Origin: Streptomyces sp. TRM68367
GTDB taxonomy: Bacteria > Actinomycetota > Actinomycetes > Streptomycetales > Streptomycetaceae
Direction: 5' to 3'
Assembly (NCBI RefSeq): GCF_014495685.1
Contig: NZ_JACTVI010000005.1
Span: forward strand, 1-64,000
DNA length: 64,000 bases
Under the pieces are notes generated by a model, which searched no databases, had not been told where the DNA came from, and was given only the letters and a program-made list of their open reading frames with translations. The position numbers and the translations under genes were made by a program. Of the stretch, positions 1 through 8,219 are shown in pieces (within the stretch, counting starts at the first letter, position 1; each line of letters begins with the position of its first letter).

Positions 1-90
1 GCCCTCGCCAGCGCGGCAGGACTCACCCACCCACCGGAGATCAAGACAGCGAGTTATTAATCGGCAAGCCCTAACTACACGGCATTGGTA

Positions 91-558
91 CTAGAACGGG
101 TGCACGCCCACGGGGGCCGCCGATGGCGGGCCGTAGCCCTCGGAGATGCGCTGGTGGTAGGTCGCGCGGTCGATGACCTCCAGGCCGACGATCTCCCACG
201 GCGGCAGCTTGGCCGTGCGGCGGTGCTCGCCCCACAGCCGCAGGGCCACGGCGGCCGCGTCGTGCAGGTCGCGGGCCTCCTCCCAGTACCGGATCTCCGC
301 GTGATCGTTGGCGTATCTGCTGGTCAGCAGGAAGGGGTGGTCGTGGGCGAGCTGCTCCAGGGCCCGCCGCACCTCCTGCAGCGGGGCCTCGTCGCCGGAG
401 ACGCTGAGAGTGACGTGCCACAGGCGGGGCGTCTCCGCGGGCTCCTCGCCCTCGAAGTCGTCCCCGGCCGCGACGCTCGTCAGGGCGCGCTCCTCGCCGG
501 CCGCGCGGGAGCCGGCACCACTCCGGGACGCCGCCGCCCCAGGGCGCACTCGTCTCAC
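91..558 (-). CDS. Conserved streptomycete protein of unknown function (155 aa)
   Basis: I do not recognise a named family. The GTG start at 558 is chosen because a strong AAGGAGG lies 5 nt upstream; the frame stays open further upstream, but that part reads like non-coding GC-rich sequence. The first 30 residues are Arg/Ala-rich and probably disordered. From about residue 45 the protein is compact: LWHVTLSVSGD, an acidic helix (EVRRALEQLAHDHPF), then residues rich in Trp, His and Glu (HAEIRYWEEARDLHDAA). No membrane segment or signal peptide is visible. It lies downstream of proB on the same strand with a 202 bp gap. I infer a cytosolic protein with a ferredoxin-like or ACT-like alternation of strands and helices, but this is weak. 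Confidence 0.75.
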   Translation of the reverse strand: MRRVRPGAAASRSGAGSRAAGEERALTSVAAGDDFEGEEPAETPRLWHVTLSVSGDEAPLQEVRRALEQLAHDHPFLLTSRYANDHAEIRYWEEARDLHDAAAVALRLWGEHRRTAKLPPWEIVGLEVIDRATYHQRISEGYGPPSAAPVGVHPF

Positions 559-760
559 GACGGCCTCCTTTACGCAGTCGTCGAGCGACCGGTCGAACCA
601 TGGTCGAGTCGCGATCCAGCCATGGCCGAGCGGCACTCGTGCGGACGGTGTCTCTGAGACAAAGTTGACCAGGCCGCACGGGATCGCGTGGCGGTTTTGC
701 GGAAGGTCTACCACCGGGGGCGGACGTATCGCCGCATAACGGATACGCCGCCGGATCTGC

Positions 761-1939
761 TTACGGATGCAGGAGCACCAGGTCGTCCCTGTGTACGACC
801 TCACGTTCGTACGCGGGCCCGAGTTCGCGGGCCAGCTCCCGGGTGGAGCGGCCGATCAGCCGGGGGATCTCCTTGGCGTCGAAGTTCACCAGCCCGCGGG
901 CCACCGCGCGGCCCTCGCCGTCCCGCAGCTCGACCGGGTCGCCGGCGCTGAACTCGCCCTCGACGGCGGCGATTCCGGCCGGCAGCAGCGACTTGCGGCC
1001 CACCACGACCGCCCGCACCGCGCCGTCGTCCAGCGTCAGCGCGCCCTGCGGGGTGGACGCGTGCTGCAGCCACAGCAGCCGGTCGGCGGACCGCTTGCCG
1101 GTGGGGTGGAAGTAGGTGCCGGTGTCCTTGCCGGTCAGCGCGTCGGCGGCGTGGACGGCGCTGGTCAGCACCACGGGGATGCCGGCCGCCGCGGCGATCC
1201 CGGCGGCCTCGACCTTGGTGGTCATGCCGCCGGTGCCGACGCCGGCCTTCCCGGCGCTGCCGATCTCGACGTGCGCGAGGTCCTCGGGTGTCCGCACCTC
1301 CGCGATGCGGGAGGTGCCAGGCTTGCCGGGGTCGCCGTCGTAGACGCCGTCGACATCGGACAGCAGCGTCAGCAGGTCGGCGCGGACGAGGTGGGCGACG
1401 AGGGCGGCCAGGCGGTCGTTGTCGCCGAAGCGGATCTCGTCGGTGGCGACGGTGTCGTTCTCGTTGACGACCGGTACGGCGCCCATAGCGAGCAGCTTGT
1501 CCAGGGTGCGCTGGGCGTTGCGGTGGTGGGCGCGGCGGCTCATGTCGTCGGAGGTGAGCAGGACCTGGCCGACGCGGACGGCGTAGCGGGCGAAGGAGGC
1601 GGTGTAGCGGGCGACCAGCAGGCCCTGGCCGACGCTGGCGGCGGCCTGCTGGCGAGCCAGGTCCTTGGGCCGGCGACGCAGGCCCAGCGGGGCGAGCCCG
1701 GCGGCGATGGCGCCGGAGGAGACGAGCACGACCTCTTTCTCCCCGCCAGCCCCTCTCCCACCACCCTCAACGGAGGCCCTTCGGGTCCCTGTGTCTCCTC
1801 TGCGCACCTTGGCGAGGACGTCGACGAGCGCGTCGACCCGGTCGGCGTCCAGCCCGCCCGACGCGGTGGTCAGCGACGAGGACCCGACCTTGACGACGAT
1901 CCTGCGGGCTTCACCCACGGCCTGCCTTACCCCTGCCAC
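761..1939 (-). CDS. proB: Glutamate 5-kinase
   Basis: Catalyses ATP-dependent phosphorylation of L-glutamate, the first step of proline synthesis in the cytosol. The N-terminal amino-acid-kinase fold is clear: VVKVGSSSL near the start, VLVSSGAIAAG, NENDTVATDEIRFGDND for substrate binding, LLSDVDGVYDGDP, and KAGVGTGGMTTKVEAA. A C-terminal PUA domain follows (DPVELRDGEGRAVARGLVNF). GTG at 1939 is preceded by GGGGAAG; another GTG at 1918 is possible. At 392 aa it is longer than typical ProB (about 370 aa). The excess is mainly a hydrophilic insertion of about 18 residues before the GGEKEVVLVSSG strand. In streptomycetes proB usually lies just downstream of obg; here wall-polymer genes and the 10-12 kb scar lie between them. 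Confidence 0.95.
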   Translation of the reverse strand: MAGVRQAVGEARRIVVKVGSSSLTTASGGLDADRVDALVDVLAKVRRGDTGTRRASVEGGGRGAGGEKEVVLVSSGAIAAGLAPLGLRRRPKDLARQQAAASVGQGLLVARYTASFARYAVRVGQVLLTSDDMSRRAHHRNAQRTLDKLLAMGAVPVVNENDTVATDEIRFGDNDRLAALVAHLVRADLLTLLSDVDGVYDGDPGKPGTSRIAEVRTPEDLAHVEIGSAGKAGVGTGGMTTKVEAAGIAAAAGIPVVLTSAVHAADALTGKDTGTYFHPTGKRSADRLLWLQHASTPQGALTLDDGAVRAVVVGRKSLLPAGIAAVEGEFSAGDPVELRDGEGRAVARGLVNFDAKEIPRLIGRSTRELARELGPAYEREVVHRDDLVLLHP

Positions 1940-2297
1940 CTTGCGTTTCTTCCCCTCACCCGACGTCCGGTGCCCTGTCTGGCAATCTACGCGAAGCGGG
2001 CCCGGGACCGGGCATCGGTCCAGCCTCCGGACAGGCAACGGGTGGCCATGGCGGGAACGGTCCCAGCCGGAACCGGGTTGCCGCGCGGTCATGCCGGCCA
2101 GGGCGTTGACGGCGGAGGATGCGGCGGTGCGGGGCATCGCACCTGCCACCCGCCCCGCGGTCCGGTCACCCCCGCAGCGGCACGTCGCCCTGTAGCACCG
2201 CGCAGCCGCTCCACGGCGTCCGGACACGCGCGTGTCGTCCTGTGGTCGGTGCGCGTTAACCCGGACGCCCCTCCGCGACAACCCTGGAGCGACCGCA
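1940..2297. promoter_or_regulatory. Divergent intergenic region between proB and the TagF-like gene
   Basis: These 358 bases separate two divergently transcribed genes, so both promoters must lie here. I see no protein-coding continuation with convincing composition, no tRNA, and no strong hairpin. The right end carries CCTGGAG, 9 nt before the GTG start at 2298. No promoter hexamer pair is clear enough to name. Confidence 0.4.
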
Positions 2298-4415
2298 GTG
2301 CGCAGATTCCTGCCCCATCCACGGCTCACCGCCGGATTCCGACGCCCCCTGCACCTCCCCCGTCTCCCGCGCCGGCGGACCGCCGTCCATGTGCTCGTCG
2401 CCGCCTCGCTGTCGGCCGCGTACGCCGCGCAGGCCGTGGCCGCGCTGCTGCCGCACGTGCCGCTGCTGCTGGCCGCGACCGCCGCCTCCCTGCTCGCGGA
2501 GGGCGCCCTGTACCGGTGGCAGCGCGGGGTGCTGTCGCTGTTCGCCAAGTCGCACGCGGACGTCACGGTGCGGCACGTGCTGCGGGACCTGCTGCTGGTC
2601 GTGGGCCTGCTGCGGCTCGGCGAGCAGGACCGGGAGACGGTGTACGCCCCGCTCGTCGCCGGGCTGCTCGCCTTCTACGCGCTGCACTGCGCGGTCCAGG
2701 CGGTCTCCGTGCTGGTCCGTCGCACCCGCACCCTGCCCGTGGTGACCCGGAACATCGACGCCTCCGCGCTGCGCCTGTCCCCGGCCCCGCCCATGCTGCT
2801 GCGCCGCCCCGGCCACCGGCTGCTGGTCTTCGGCCTCCCGGCGACCGCCGGCCTGCTGGCCACGGCAGGCACCGACAGGGCGGTGTGCGCGGCGGCCGGC
2901 ATCGGCCTGTCCCTGGTCCTCGCGCTGACCGGCCTGGGCGCGCTGCTGCTCCGGCTGCTGCCGGGCCGCCGGCCGGCCGGTGAGCAGGAGGTGCTGGATT
3001 GGTTCGACGCGTGGCTGGCGGAGTACCGGCCGACCGTGGGCCTGTACTTCTCCGGCGGTGTCTCCTCGGCCTACCAGGCGAACATGTGGCTGGAGCCGCT
3101 CGCCGAGCTGGACGGCAGGCCGGTCGTCATCCTGCGCGAACGCTTCATGGTGGAGAAGATCGCCGCGACCGACCTCCCAATCATCTGCCTGCCGAAGGTG
3201 TCCACGCTGATGCGCCTCGAGCACTCCACGCTCCAGGTCCTCATCCACCCGTCGAACTCCGGCAAGACCTCCCAGGTGCTGCGCATCCCCACGATCAAGC
3301 ACACTTTCGTCAACCACGGCGAGAGCGACAAGCTGTCGTCCTGCAACCCGTACGCGAAGGCCTACGACGAGGTGTGGGTGGCCGGGCCCGCGGCGCGCGA
3401 GCGGTACGCGCTGGCCGACGTCGGCGTCGAGGACAAGGACGTGGTGGAGATCGGCCGCCCGCAGCTGGACGTCGTACTGCCGTACGCGGGCGCGCCGGCC
3501 GGGCCCCGCGGCGGAGCCGCTGATGGACACTCCACGACGGTCCTGTACGCGCCGACCTGGGAGGGCTGGGACGGCAACCCGGGCAACACGTCGGTGATCG
3601 AGGCCGGTGAGAACCTCGTGCGGGCGCTGCTCGCGGACCCGGGCGTACGGCTGCTGTACAAGCCGCATCCGCTGACGGGTTCGGTGGACCCGCGCGCGGG
3701 CGCCACCGATCTGCGCATCCGGGAGATGATCCGGGCGGCGAACGGTGAGCGGTTGGGGCCCCGGCCGGCGGGCGACAGTGAACTGGCCCGGCGTACCGCG
3801 GAGTTGGACCGGCTCACCACGTCCGTCTTCCGCTCCGGTGCCGACCATGTCGAGCGGATGCTGCGGCAGTCCGCGCCGGAGCCGGGGCGGGCGGCGGCGG
3901 TGACGCGGGCGACGGCCGCGTGGGAGGAGGCGTACTGGGCGTCGCTGCCGGAGTGGGAGCACCAGGTCGTCACGGACGTCCGGCCCGCGCTGTACGCCTG
4001 CTTCAACCGGGCCGATCTGCTGATCAGCGATGTGTCGAGCGTGATCAGCGACTTCCTGGCCAGCGAGAAGCCGTACGCCGTGGCGAACACCAGCGGGCTG
4101 CCAGAGGAGGCGTTCCGCGCGGCGTTCCCGACGGTGGCGGCGGCGACCGTGCTGACGCCGGACGCGTCCGGGGTGCCGGGGCTGCTGGAGTCGGTACGGC
4201 ACCCGGAGAAGGACGAACTGGCCGGGGCCCGCGCCGAGTTGAAGCTCCGTCTGCTGGGCCCCGCCGAGCCGCCGTCCCAGGACCGCTTCAACACGGCCGT
4301 CCAGGACCTGTGCACGGCGTCCCGCGAGCACCGCGCCCGGATGACCCAGCGCCTGGCGTCGGAACTCCCGGGCCAGCGCCAGGAGAGCGCACCGGATGCG
4401 GCGGCCGCGCCGTAG
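2298..4415 (+). CDS. Membrane-anchored TagF-like (CDP-glycerol/ribitol phosphotransferase family) polymerase
   Basis: Likely transfers polyol-phosphate units from a CDP-polyol to a growing wall glycopolymer at the inner membrane face. Residues 1-35 are Arg-rich. Residues about 35-230 form a hydrophobic domain with roughly six candidate membrane segments, including a LPVVTRNID motif. From about residue 240 comes the catalytic part: LYFSGGVSSAYQANMWL, HTFVNHGESDK, DVVEIGRPQLD, VLYAPTWEGWDGNPGNTS, YKPHPLTG, and ISDVSSVISDF. The NHG...DK, KPHP and SDVSS...D signatures are those of the TagB/TagF family. A helical, charged insertion (about 480-550) separates the two Rossmann lobes. Start GTG 2298 follows GGAG. 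It is a clear paralogue of the gene at 5940-8060. The fusion to a multi-pass domain is unlike Bacillus TagF. Acceptor and exact polyol are not known. Confidence 0.85.
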   Translation: MRRFLPHPRLTAGFRRPLHLPRLPRRRTAVHVLVAASLSAAYAAQAVAALLPHVPLLLAATAASLLAEGALYRWQRGVLSLFAKSHADVTVRHVLRDLLLVVGLLRLGEQDRETVYAPLVAGLLAFYALHCAVQAVSVLVRRTRTLPVVTRNIDASALRLSPAPPMLLRRPGHRLLVFGLPATAGLLATAGTDRAVCAAAGIGLSLVLALTGLGALLLRLLPGRRPAGEQEVLDWFDAWLAEYRPTVGLYFSGGVSSAYQANMWLEPLAELDGRPVVILRERFMVEKIAATDLPIICLPKVSTLMRLEHSTLQVLIHPSNSGKTSQVLRIPTIKHTFVNHGESDKLSSCNPYAKAYDEVWVAGPAARERYALADVGVEDKDVVEIGRPQLDVVLPYAGAPAGPRGGAADGHSTTVLYAPTWEGWDGNPGNTSVIEAGENLVRALLADPGVRLLYKPHPLTGSVDPRAGATDLRIREMIRAANGERLGPRPAGDSELARRTAELDRLTTSVFRSGADHVERMLRQSAPEPGRAAAVTRATAAWEEAYWASLPEWEHQVVTDVRPALYACFNRADLLISDVSSVISDFLASEKPYAVANTSGLPEEAFRAAFPTVAAATVLTPDASGVPGLLESVRHPEKDELAGARAELKLRLLGPAEPPSQDRFNTAVQDLCTASREHRARMTQRLASELPGQRQESAPDAAAAP

Positions 4416-4493
4416 CCGGAGAGGACCGCGGCGGCGCCTCGTACCGAGGGAGCCGAAGACCGGCGAGCGGCAGCCCGAGGACCGTCGGGCCCG

Positions 4494-5744
4494 TCAGGCA
4501 GCCGTGGCCATCCCGCCCGGTGCGCCCGGCGCCCCCGGCGTGCGGCCCTTGGGGCCCTTCGAGGTCAGGGTGCGGCGGGCCTTGCGCAGGGCGCGGCGTA
4601 CGAAGGCGTCGACGGCGCCCTCGCGGTAGTCGGGGAAGGCCCGGGCCTCGCGGGGTTCGGCGAGGTAGACGGAGTCGGGTATGCCCGCCGCGCGGTCGCG
4701 GAAGTGCGGGTAGGCGAGATAGAGGCGGCGGCCGTTCCTCTCCACGAGGGCGTCCGCCTGCTTCTTGGCCCGGACGAACTCCACGACGTCCTTGAGGAGG
4801 TCGGGCCGCTGCTCGGCCACCAGGTGCAGCCGCAGCCGCTCGTGGACCCGGAGGCGGCGCGCCACGTCCGGCGTCCAGTGGGCGTCCATCAGCGGCTTGG
4901 CCAGCTCGAACTTGTGCCGCCGTATCTCCTCGCCGTCCTTGAGGAACACCGGCCCGAACTGCGGCAGCAGCGTGACGAGGAAGGGGCGGACCATGAGCAG
5001 GTCGCGGCGGTCCCCGGCGGGCACGAGCTCGGCGATCAGGTTCATCAGGGCCCGCGCGGAGTCGAAGCGCAGGGTGTAGCTGCCGCTCCTGGTGACGTGC
5101 TTGCCGTCGTCGCGGCCCACCAGGTAGTAGCAGGTGTGGTCGGCGACCACGGAGACGCCGTCCGCCCGCAGGTACGCCTCCAGGGTGAACAGCGCGTCCT
5201 CGCCGGTGAACAGCGACTCGTCGAAACGCATGCTGTGCCGGGTCAGCAGCTCGCGGCGGAACAGCTTCTGCGCGCTGAGCGTGAACTTGATGTTGGAGGA
5301 GAAGACATCGGTGCGCTCCGCCGTCCTGCCCCACATCGAGCTGGGCGCCTTGCGGTTGATGCCCTCGACCCGGCCGAGGACGACGTCGGTGCCGGCCCGG
5401 TCGGCCATCGCGGTCATCCGCTCCAGGGCCTCGGGGCCCAGCCGGTCGTCGGCGTCGAGGAAGAAGACGTAGCGCCCGGTCGCCTTGCCGAGGCCGACGT
5501 TGCGCGGGCCGCTGGGGCCACCGGAGTTCTCCTGCCGGGTCACGGTGACCGGCATGGCGGCGCGCTCCGCGAACTCCTCCAGGTACTCGCCCGTGCCGTC
5601 GGTCGAGCCGTCGTCGACCGCGATGATCTCGATGCGGGCCGCATCCAGGGTCTGCGCCTCGACGGATGCCAGGCACTCGACCAGGTACGGCATCGCTTCG
5701 TACGCCCCGATGATCACGCTGACATCAGGCTGCGGGACGGTCAC
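4494..5744 (-). CDS. Family 2 (GT-A) glycosyltransferase
   Basis: Probably transfers a sugar from a nucleotide-sugar onto a wall polymer or lipid-linked acceptor in the cytosol. The N-terminal GT-A fold is canonical: VSVIIGAYEAMPYLVECLAS, VDDGSTDGTGEYL, ENSGGPSGPRNVGL, and the metal-binding LDADD motif near residue 97. The later FTGEDALFTLEAYLRA and DHTCYYLVGRDDGKH are typical of TarS/TarP-like teichoic-acid glycosyltransferases. The C-terminal third is basic, ending in an Arg/Lys/Gly/Pro-rich tail. GTG at 5744 has GAGGGGGG just upstream. It converges with the TagF-like gene at 2298-4415 (78 bp apart) and lies downstream of the second TagF-like gene beyond a strong terminator, so it probably has its own promoter in 5745-5870. 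Confidence 0.88.
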   Translation of the reverse strand: MTVPQPDVSVIIGAYEAMPYLVECLASVEAQTLDAARIEIIAVDDGSTDGTGEYLEEFAERAAMPVTVTRQENSGGPSGPRNVGLGKATGRYVFFLDADDRLGPEALERMTAMADRAGTDVVLGRVEGINRKAPSSMWGRTAERTDVFSSNIKFTLSAQKLFRRELLTRHSMRFDESLFTGEDALFTLEAYLRADGVSVVADHTCYYLVGRDDGKHVTRSGSYTLRFDSARALMNLIAELVPAGDRRDLLMVRPFLVTLLPQFGPVFLKDGEEIRRHKFELAKPLMDAHWTPDVARRLRVHERLRLHLVAEQRPDLLKDVVEFVRAKKQADALVERNGRRLYLAYPHFRDRAAGIPDSVYLAEPREARAFPDYREGAVDAFVRRALRKARRTLTSKGPKGRTPGAPGAPGGMATAA

Positions 5745-5870
5745 GTTCCCCCCTCGTCACGGGATATTCCCCGTATCTCTTCATTCGCCACCCAATGGCG
5801 ACCTAGTAGACGGGTGATCGGAGCAAGCGGTTGCCTCACCGATCGGTAAATACGGTGAGAAGGCGAAAAA

Positions 5871-5906
5871 GGCTCGGCCCCGGGGAGAAATCCCCGGGGC
5901 CGAGCC
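5871..5906 (-). terminator. Strong intrinsic terminator with GAAA loop
   Basis: A perfect 16-bp inverted repeat (5871-5886 with 5891-5906) encloses a GAAA tetraloop. On the minus strand the hairpin is followed at once by a run of five T. It lies 34 bp past the stop of the TagF-like gene at 5940 and so should end that transcript before the glycosyltransferase promoter region. Confidence 0.9.
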
Positions 5907-5939
5907 CTGAATGTCCGTATGTGGCCGTTCAGCCTTGGG

Positions 5940-8060
5940 TCACGCCGGCCGGTCCGTCTCGCCGGTCGCGGTCGCCCGCTGTACGGGCACCGCGTTCGCC
6001 AGCTCGGACTCGCCGGCTCCGGCCGCCGCCCGTGACTCCTGGCCGACGTTGCGGGTCTCGGCCTTGATCGCGAGGTTCGCCACCGCCGTGTTGAACTGGT
6101 CGATGGACGTCGGCTCGTCCGGCCCCAGCAGGTACCGCTTGAGCTCCCCCCGGTCCTCCGCCAGCGGATCGGCGGCCGGGTCGCGTACGGCGTCCAGCAG
6201 CCCGCCCAGCTCGGCAGCGCTGTTGGACAGGATCACCGCCGCCCGCACCGCGGTGTTCTGCCGCCTGAACTCCTCGACGCCCAGCCCGGCCGAGTCGGTG
6301 ACCGCGTACGGCTTGCCGCTGGCGATGAAGTCGGAGACCACGCTGGAGATGTCGGAGACCATCGCGTCGGAGACGTTGAAGCAGTCGTACAGGCGCGGCT
6401 CGGCGCCCGTGACGACCCGGTGCTCCCAGGCCGGGAAGGTCCGCCAGTAAGCGTCGTCCCACTCGCCGCGCAGCCGGGCGATCTCCTCGTGCTTGTGCAC
6501 GTCGACCAGCCCGTCACGGGTGGCCTCGGCCTCGTCGCCCTTGTCGCCGCCGGTGCCGGACAGCTCGGCGAGCCGGGCCTCGATCCGGGTCAGCTCGGCC
6601 CTGGCCTGCTCCAGGGCGGCGCTGTCGGCGGTGAAGCGGGCGTCGGCGGCGCGCTCGGCGGCGGCCTTCTCGACCAGGGCCGTGATGCGCTGGTGGGCGG
6701 CCTTGGCCTGCGGGCTGCGGGTACCGGTGAACGGGTGCGGCTTGTACAGGACACGGACCGGCGGGTCGGCCTCGACCAGCTTCTTCACGATGTTCTCGCC
6801 GGCCAGCAGGATCGAGGTGTTGCCGGGGTTGTCGTCCCAGCCCTCCCAGGTGGGGGCGTAAAGGACCGTCGGGCTGCGTCCGTCGGCGGCCTCGCCGCGG
6901 TCGGGCACACACTGCCAGGGCTGGATCGACGCCAGCTGCGGGCGGCCGACCTCCACGATGTCGTCGTCGCGGACGCCGACGTCGGCGATGGCGTACCGGT
7001 CGCGGCCCGCGCGCCCGGCCGTCCACACCTCGTCGTACACCTTGCTGAACGGGTTGACGCTGGCCAGCTTGTCGCTGTCGCCGTGGCCGATGAAGACGTG
7101 CTTCATGGTGGGCACGCGCAGCATGTGGATGTTCTTGCCGACGTTCGCGGCGTACAGCGCGACGCGCACAGTGGACAGGTCCATGTTCATCAGGTGCACC
7201 CCTCCGGGCACGCAGACGACCGGGACCGTGGTGGGCGCCAGGTTGTTCAGGAGGACCCGCTCACGCAGGATGATCAGCGGCCTGGAGTCCAGCTGCTCCA
7301 TGGTCTCCAGCCACATGTTGACCTGGTACGCGGAGTCCTTGGAGCCGGAGAAGTACAGCACCGTCTCGGGCTTGTACTCGCGCAGCCAGTCGTCGACGGC
7401 GGCGAGCACCTTCTCGGCGCTCGGCGGGGTCTTCCGCCCGCGGACGTACCGCATCAGCGCCAGCACGTACCCGGACCCCAGCGCCAGCGTGACGCCGATG
7501 CCGGTGAAGCCGGCCACCGCGGAGTCCAGCTGGGCGGAGACGAGTATGCCGACGACCGCCGCGAGGTCGAGGTGGAGCATCTTCTCGGCGGAGCGGTGCA
7601 GCAGCCCGCGCGGCGGGGCGTCCGGAATACGGATGCGGGAGGCCAGGTCGACGTTGCGGGTGGCGACCGGCATCCGGCGGCGGTTGCGGATCAGCGTGGC
7701 CAGGGCGCCGTGCGGGGCCTGGAGGCCGTAGAAGGCGATGAAGCAGGCGATCGCGCCGTAGTAGATCAGGTTGTCCGCGAGGGACAGCCGGGCCAGCAGC
7801 AGGATCAGCAGCAGTTGCCGGATGAGGAAGCGGATCGACAGGCCGGCCCGCACCTTGCTGAGGCGGTTGACCAGATAACTGCCCTTGCGGTGCAGATAGT
7901 GGTCCGCCAGGTACGTCACGGCCGCCGCGGCCGCGAAGGCGGGGACGCTCGGGACGAGCGCGGCCAGCATGAGGCAGGGGAAGCCCAGCATCATGAGGAC
8001 CGCCGCGGCCAGTTCGGCCGCACTGCCCACCCGGGCGACGCGAATAGCGGTGGTTATCAC
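5940..8060 (-). CDS. Second membrane-anchored TagF-like polymerase
   Basis: Paralogue of the gene at 2298-4415 with the same architecture, expected to polymerise polyol-phosphate on a wall glycopolymer. A hydrophobic N-terminal domain of several segments contains MPVATRNVD, matching LPVVTRNID of its partner. The catalytic part shows LYFSGSKDSAYQVNMWL, KHVFIGHGDSDK, DIVEVGRPQL, VLYAPTWEGWDDNPGNTS, YKPHPFTG and VSDISSVVSDF. A long Ala/Glu-rich helical insertion, probably coiled coil, sits between the two lobes and includes a GTGGDKGDEAEA loop. The C-terminal tail is Ala/Glu-rich. I chose GTG 8060 (706 aa); a TTG at 8096 would add 12 residues. It follows the CDP-ribitol enzyme on the same strand with a 159 bp gap that holds a hairpin. 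Confidence 0.86.
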   Translation of the reverse strand: MITTAIRVARVGSAAELAAAVLMMLGFPCLMLAALVPSVPAFAAAAAVTYLADHYLHRKGSYLVNRLSKVRAGLSIRFLIRQLLLILLLARLSLADNLIYYGAIACFIAFYGLQAPHGALATLIRNRRRMPVATRNVDLASRIRIPDAPPRGLLHRSAEKMLHLDLAAVVGILVSAQLDSAVAGFTGIGVTLALGSGYVLALMRYVRGRKTPPSAEKVLAAVDDWLREYKPETVLYFSGSKDSAYQVNMWLETMEQLDSRPLIILRERVLLNNLAPTTVPVVCVPGGVHLMNMDLSTVRVALYAANVGKNIHMLRVPTMKHVFIGHGDSDKLASVNPFSKVYDEVWTAGRAGRDRYAIADVGVRDDDIVEVGRPQLASIQPWQCVPDRGEAADGRSPTVLYAPTWEGWDDNPGNTSILLAGENIVKKLVEADPPVRVLYKPHPFTGTRSPQAKAAHQRITALVEKAAAERAADARFTADSAALEQARAELTRIEARLAELSGTGGDKGDEAEATRDGLVDVHKHEEIARLRGEWDDAYWRTFPAWEHRVVTGAEPRLYDCFNVSDAMVSDISSVVSDFIASGKPYAVTDSAGLGVEEFRRQNTAVRAAVILSNSAAELGGLLDAVRDPAADPLAEDRGELKRYLLGPDEPTSIDQFNTAVANLAIKAETRNVGQESRAAAGAGESELANAVPVQRATATGETDRPA

Positions 8061-8147
8061 GGAGAACCTGCTCTGGGAGGGGTGCCGGGTTGTCAAAGCC
8101 GAAGCGTCCGGAAAACGGCCTGTGCCCGCTCCGGGAAATGTACGGAC

Positions 8148-8194
8148 TCAGGCCTCCGTGAATGCTCCCCGAACGGGCAGCCACAGAGGCCTGA
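8148..8194 (-). terminator. Possible hairpin terminator after the CDP-ribitol gene
   Basis: Nine-base arms TCAGGCCTC (8148-8156) and GAGGCCTGA (8186-8194) are exactly complementary, with a 29-base loop. It lies in the gap between the IspD-SDR gene and the downstream TagF-like gene. The loop is long and no T-run is obvious, so it could be an attenuator or have no role. Confidence 0.35.
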
Positions 8195-8219
8195 ATGGCA
8201 GTTGGCTATTTGAAGTTGA

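Noticed and set aside
7330..7380. SGSKDSAY resembling the PP-loop of ATP pyrophosphatases in a TagF-like protein
   Set aside because: The rest of the protein has TagB/TagF motifs and the paralogue has SGGVSSAY, so a PP-loop enzyme is unlikely.
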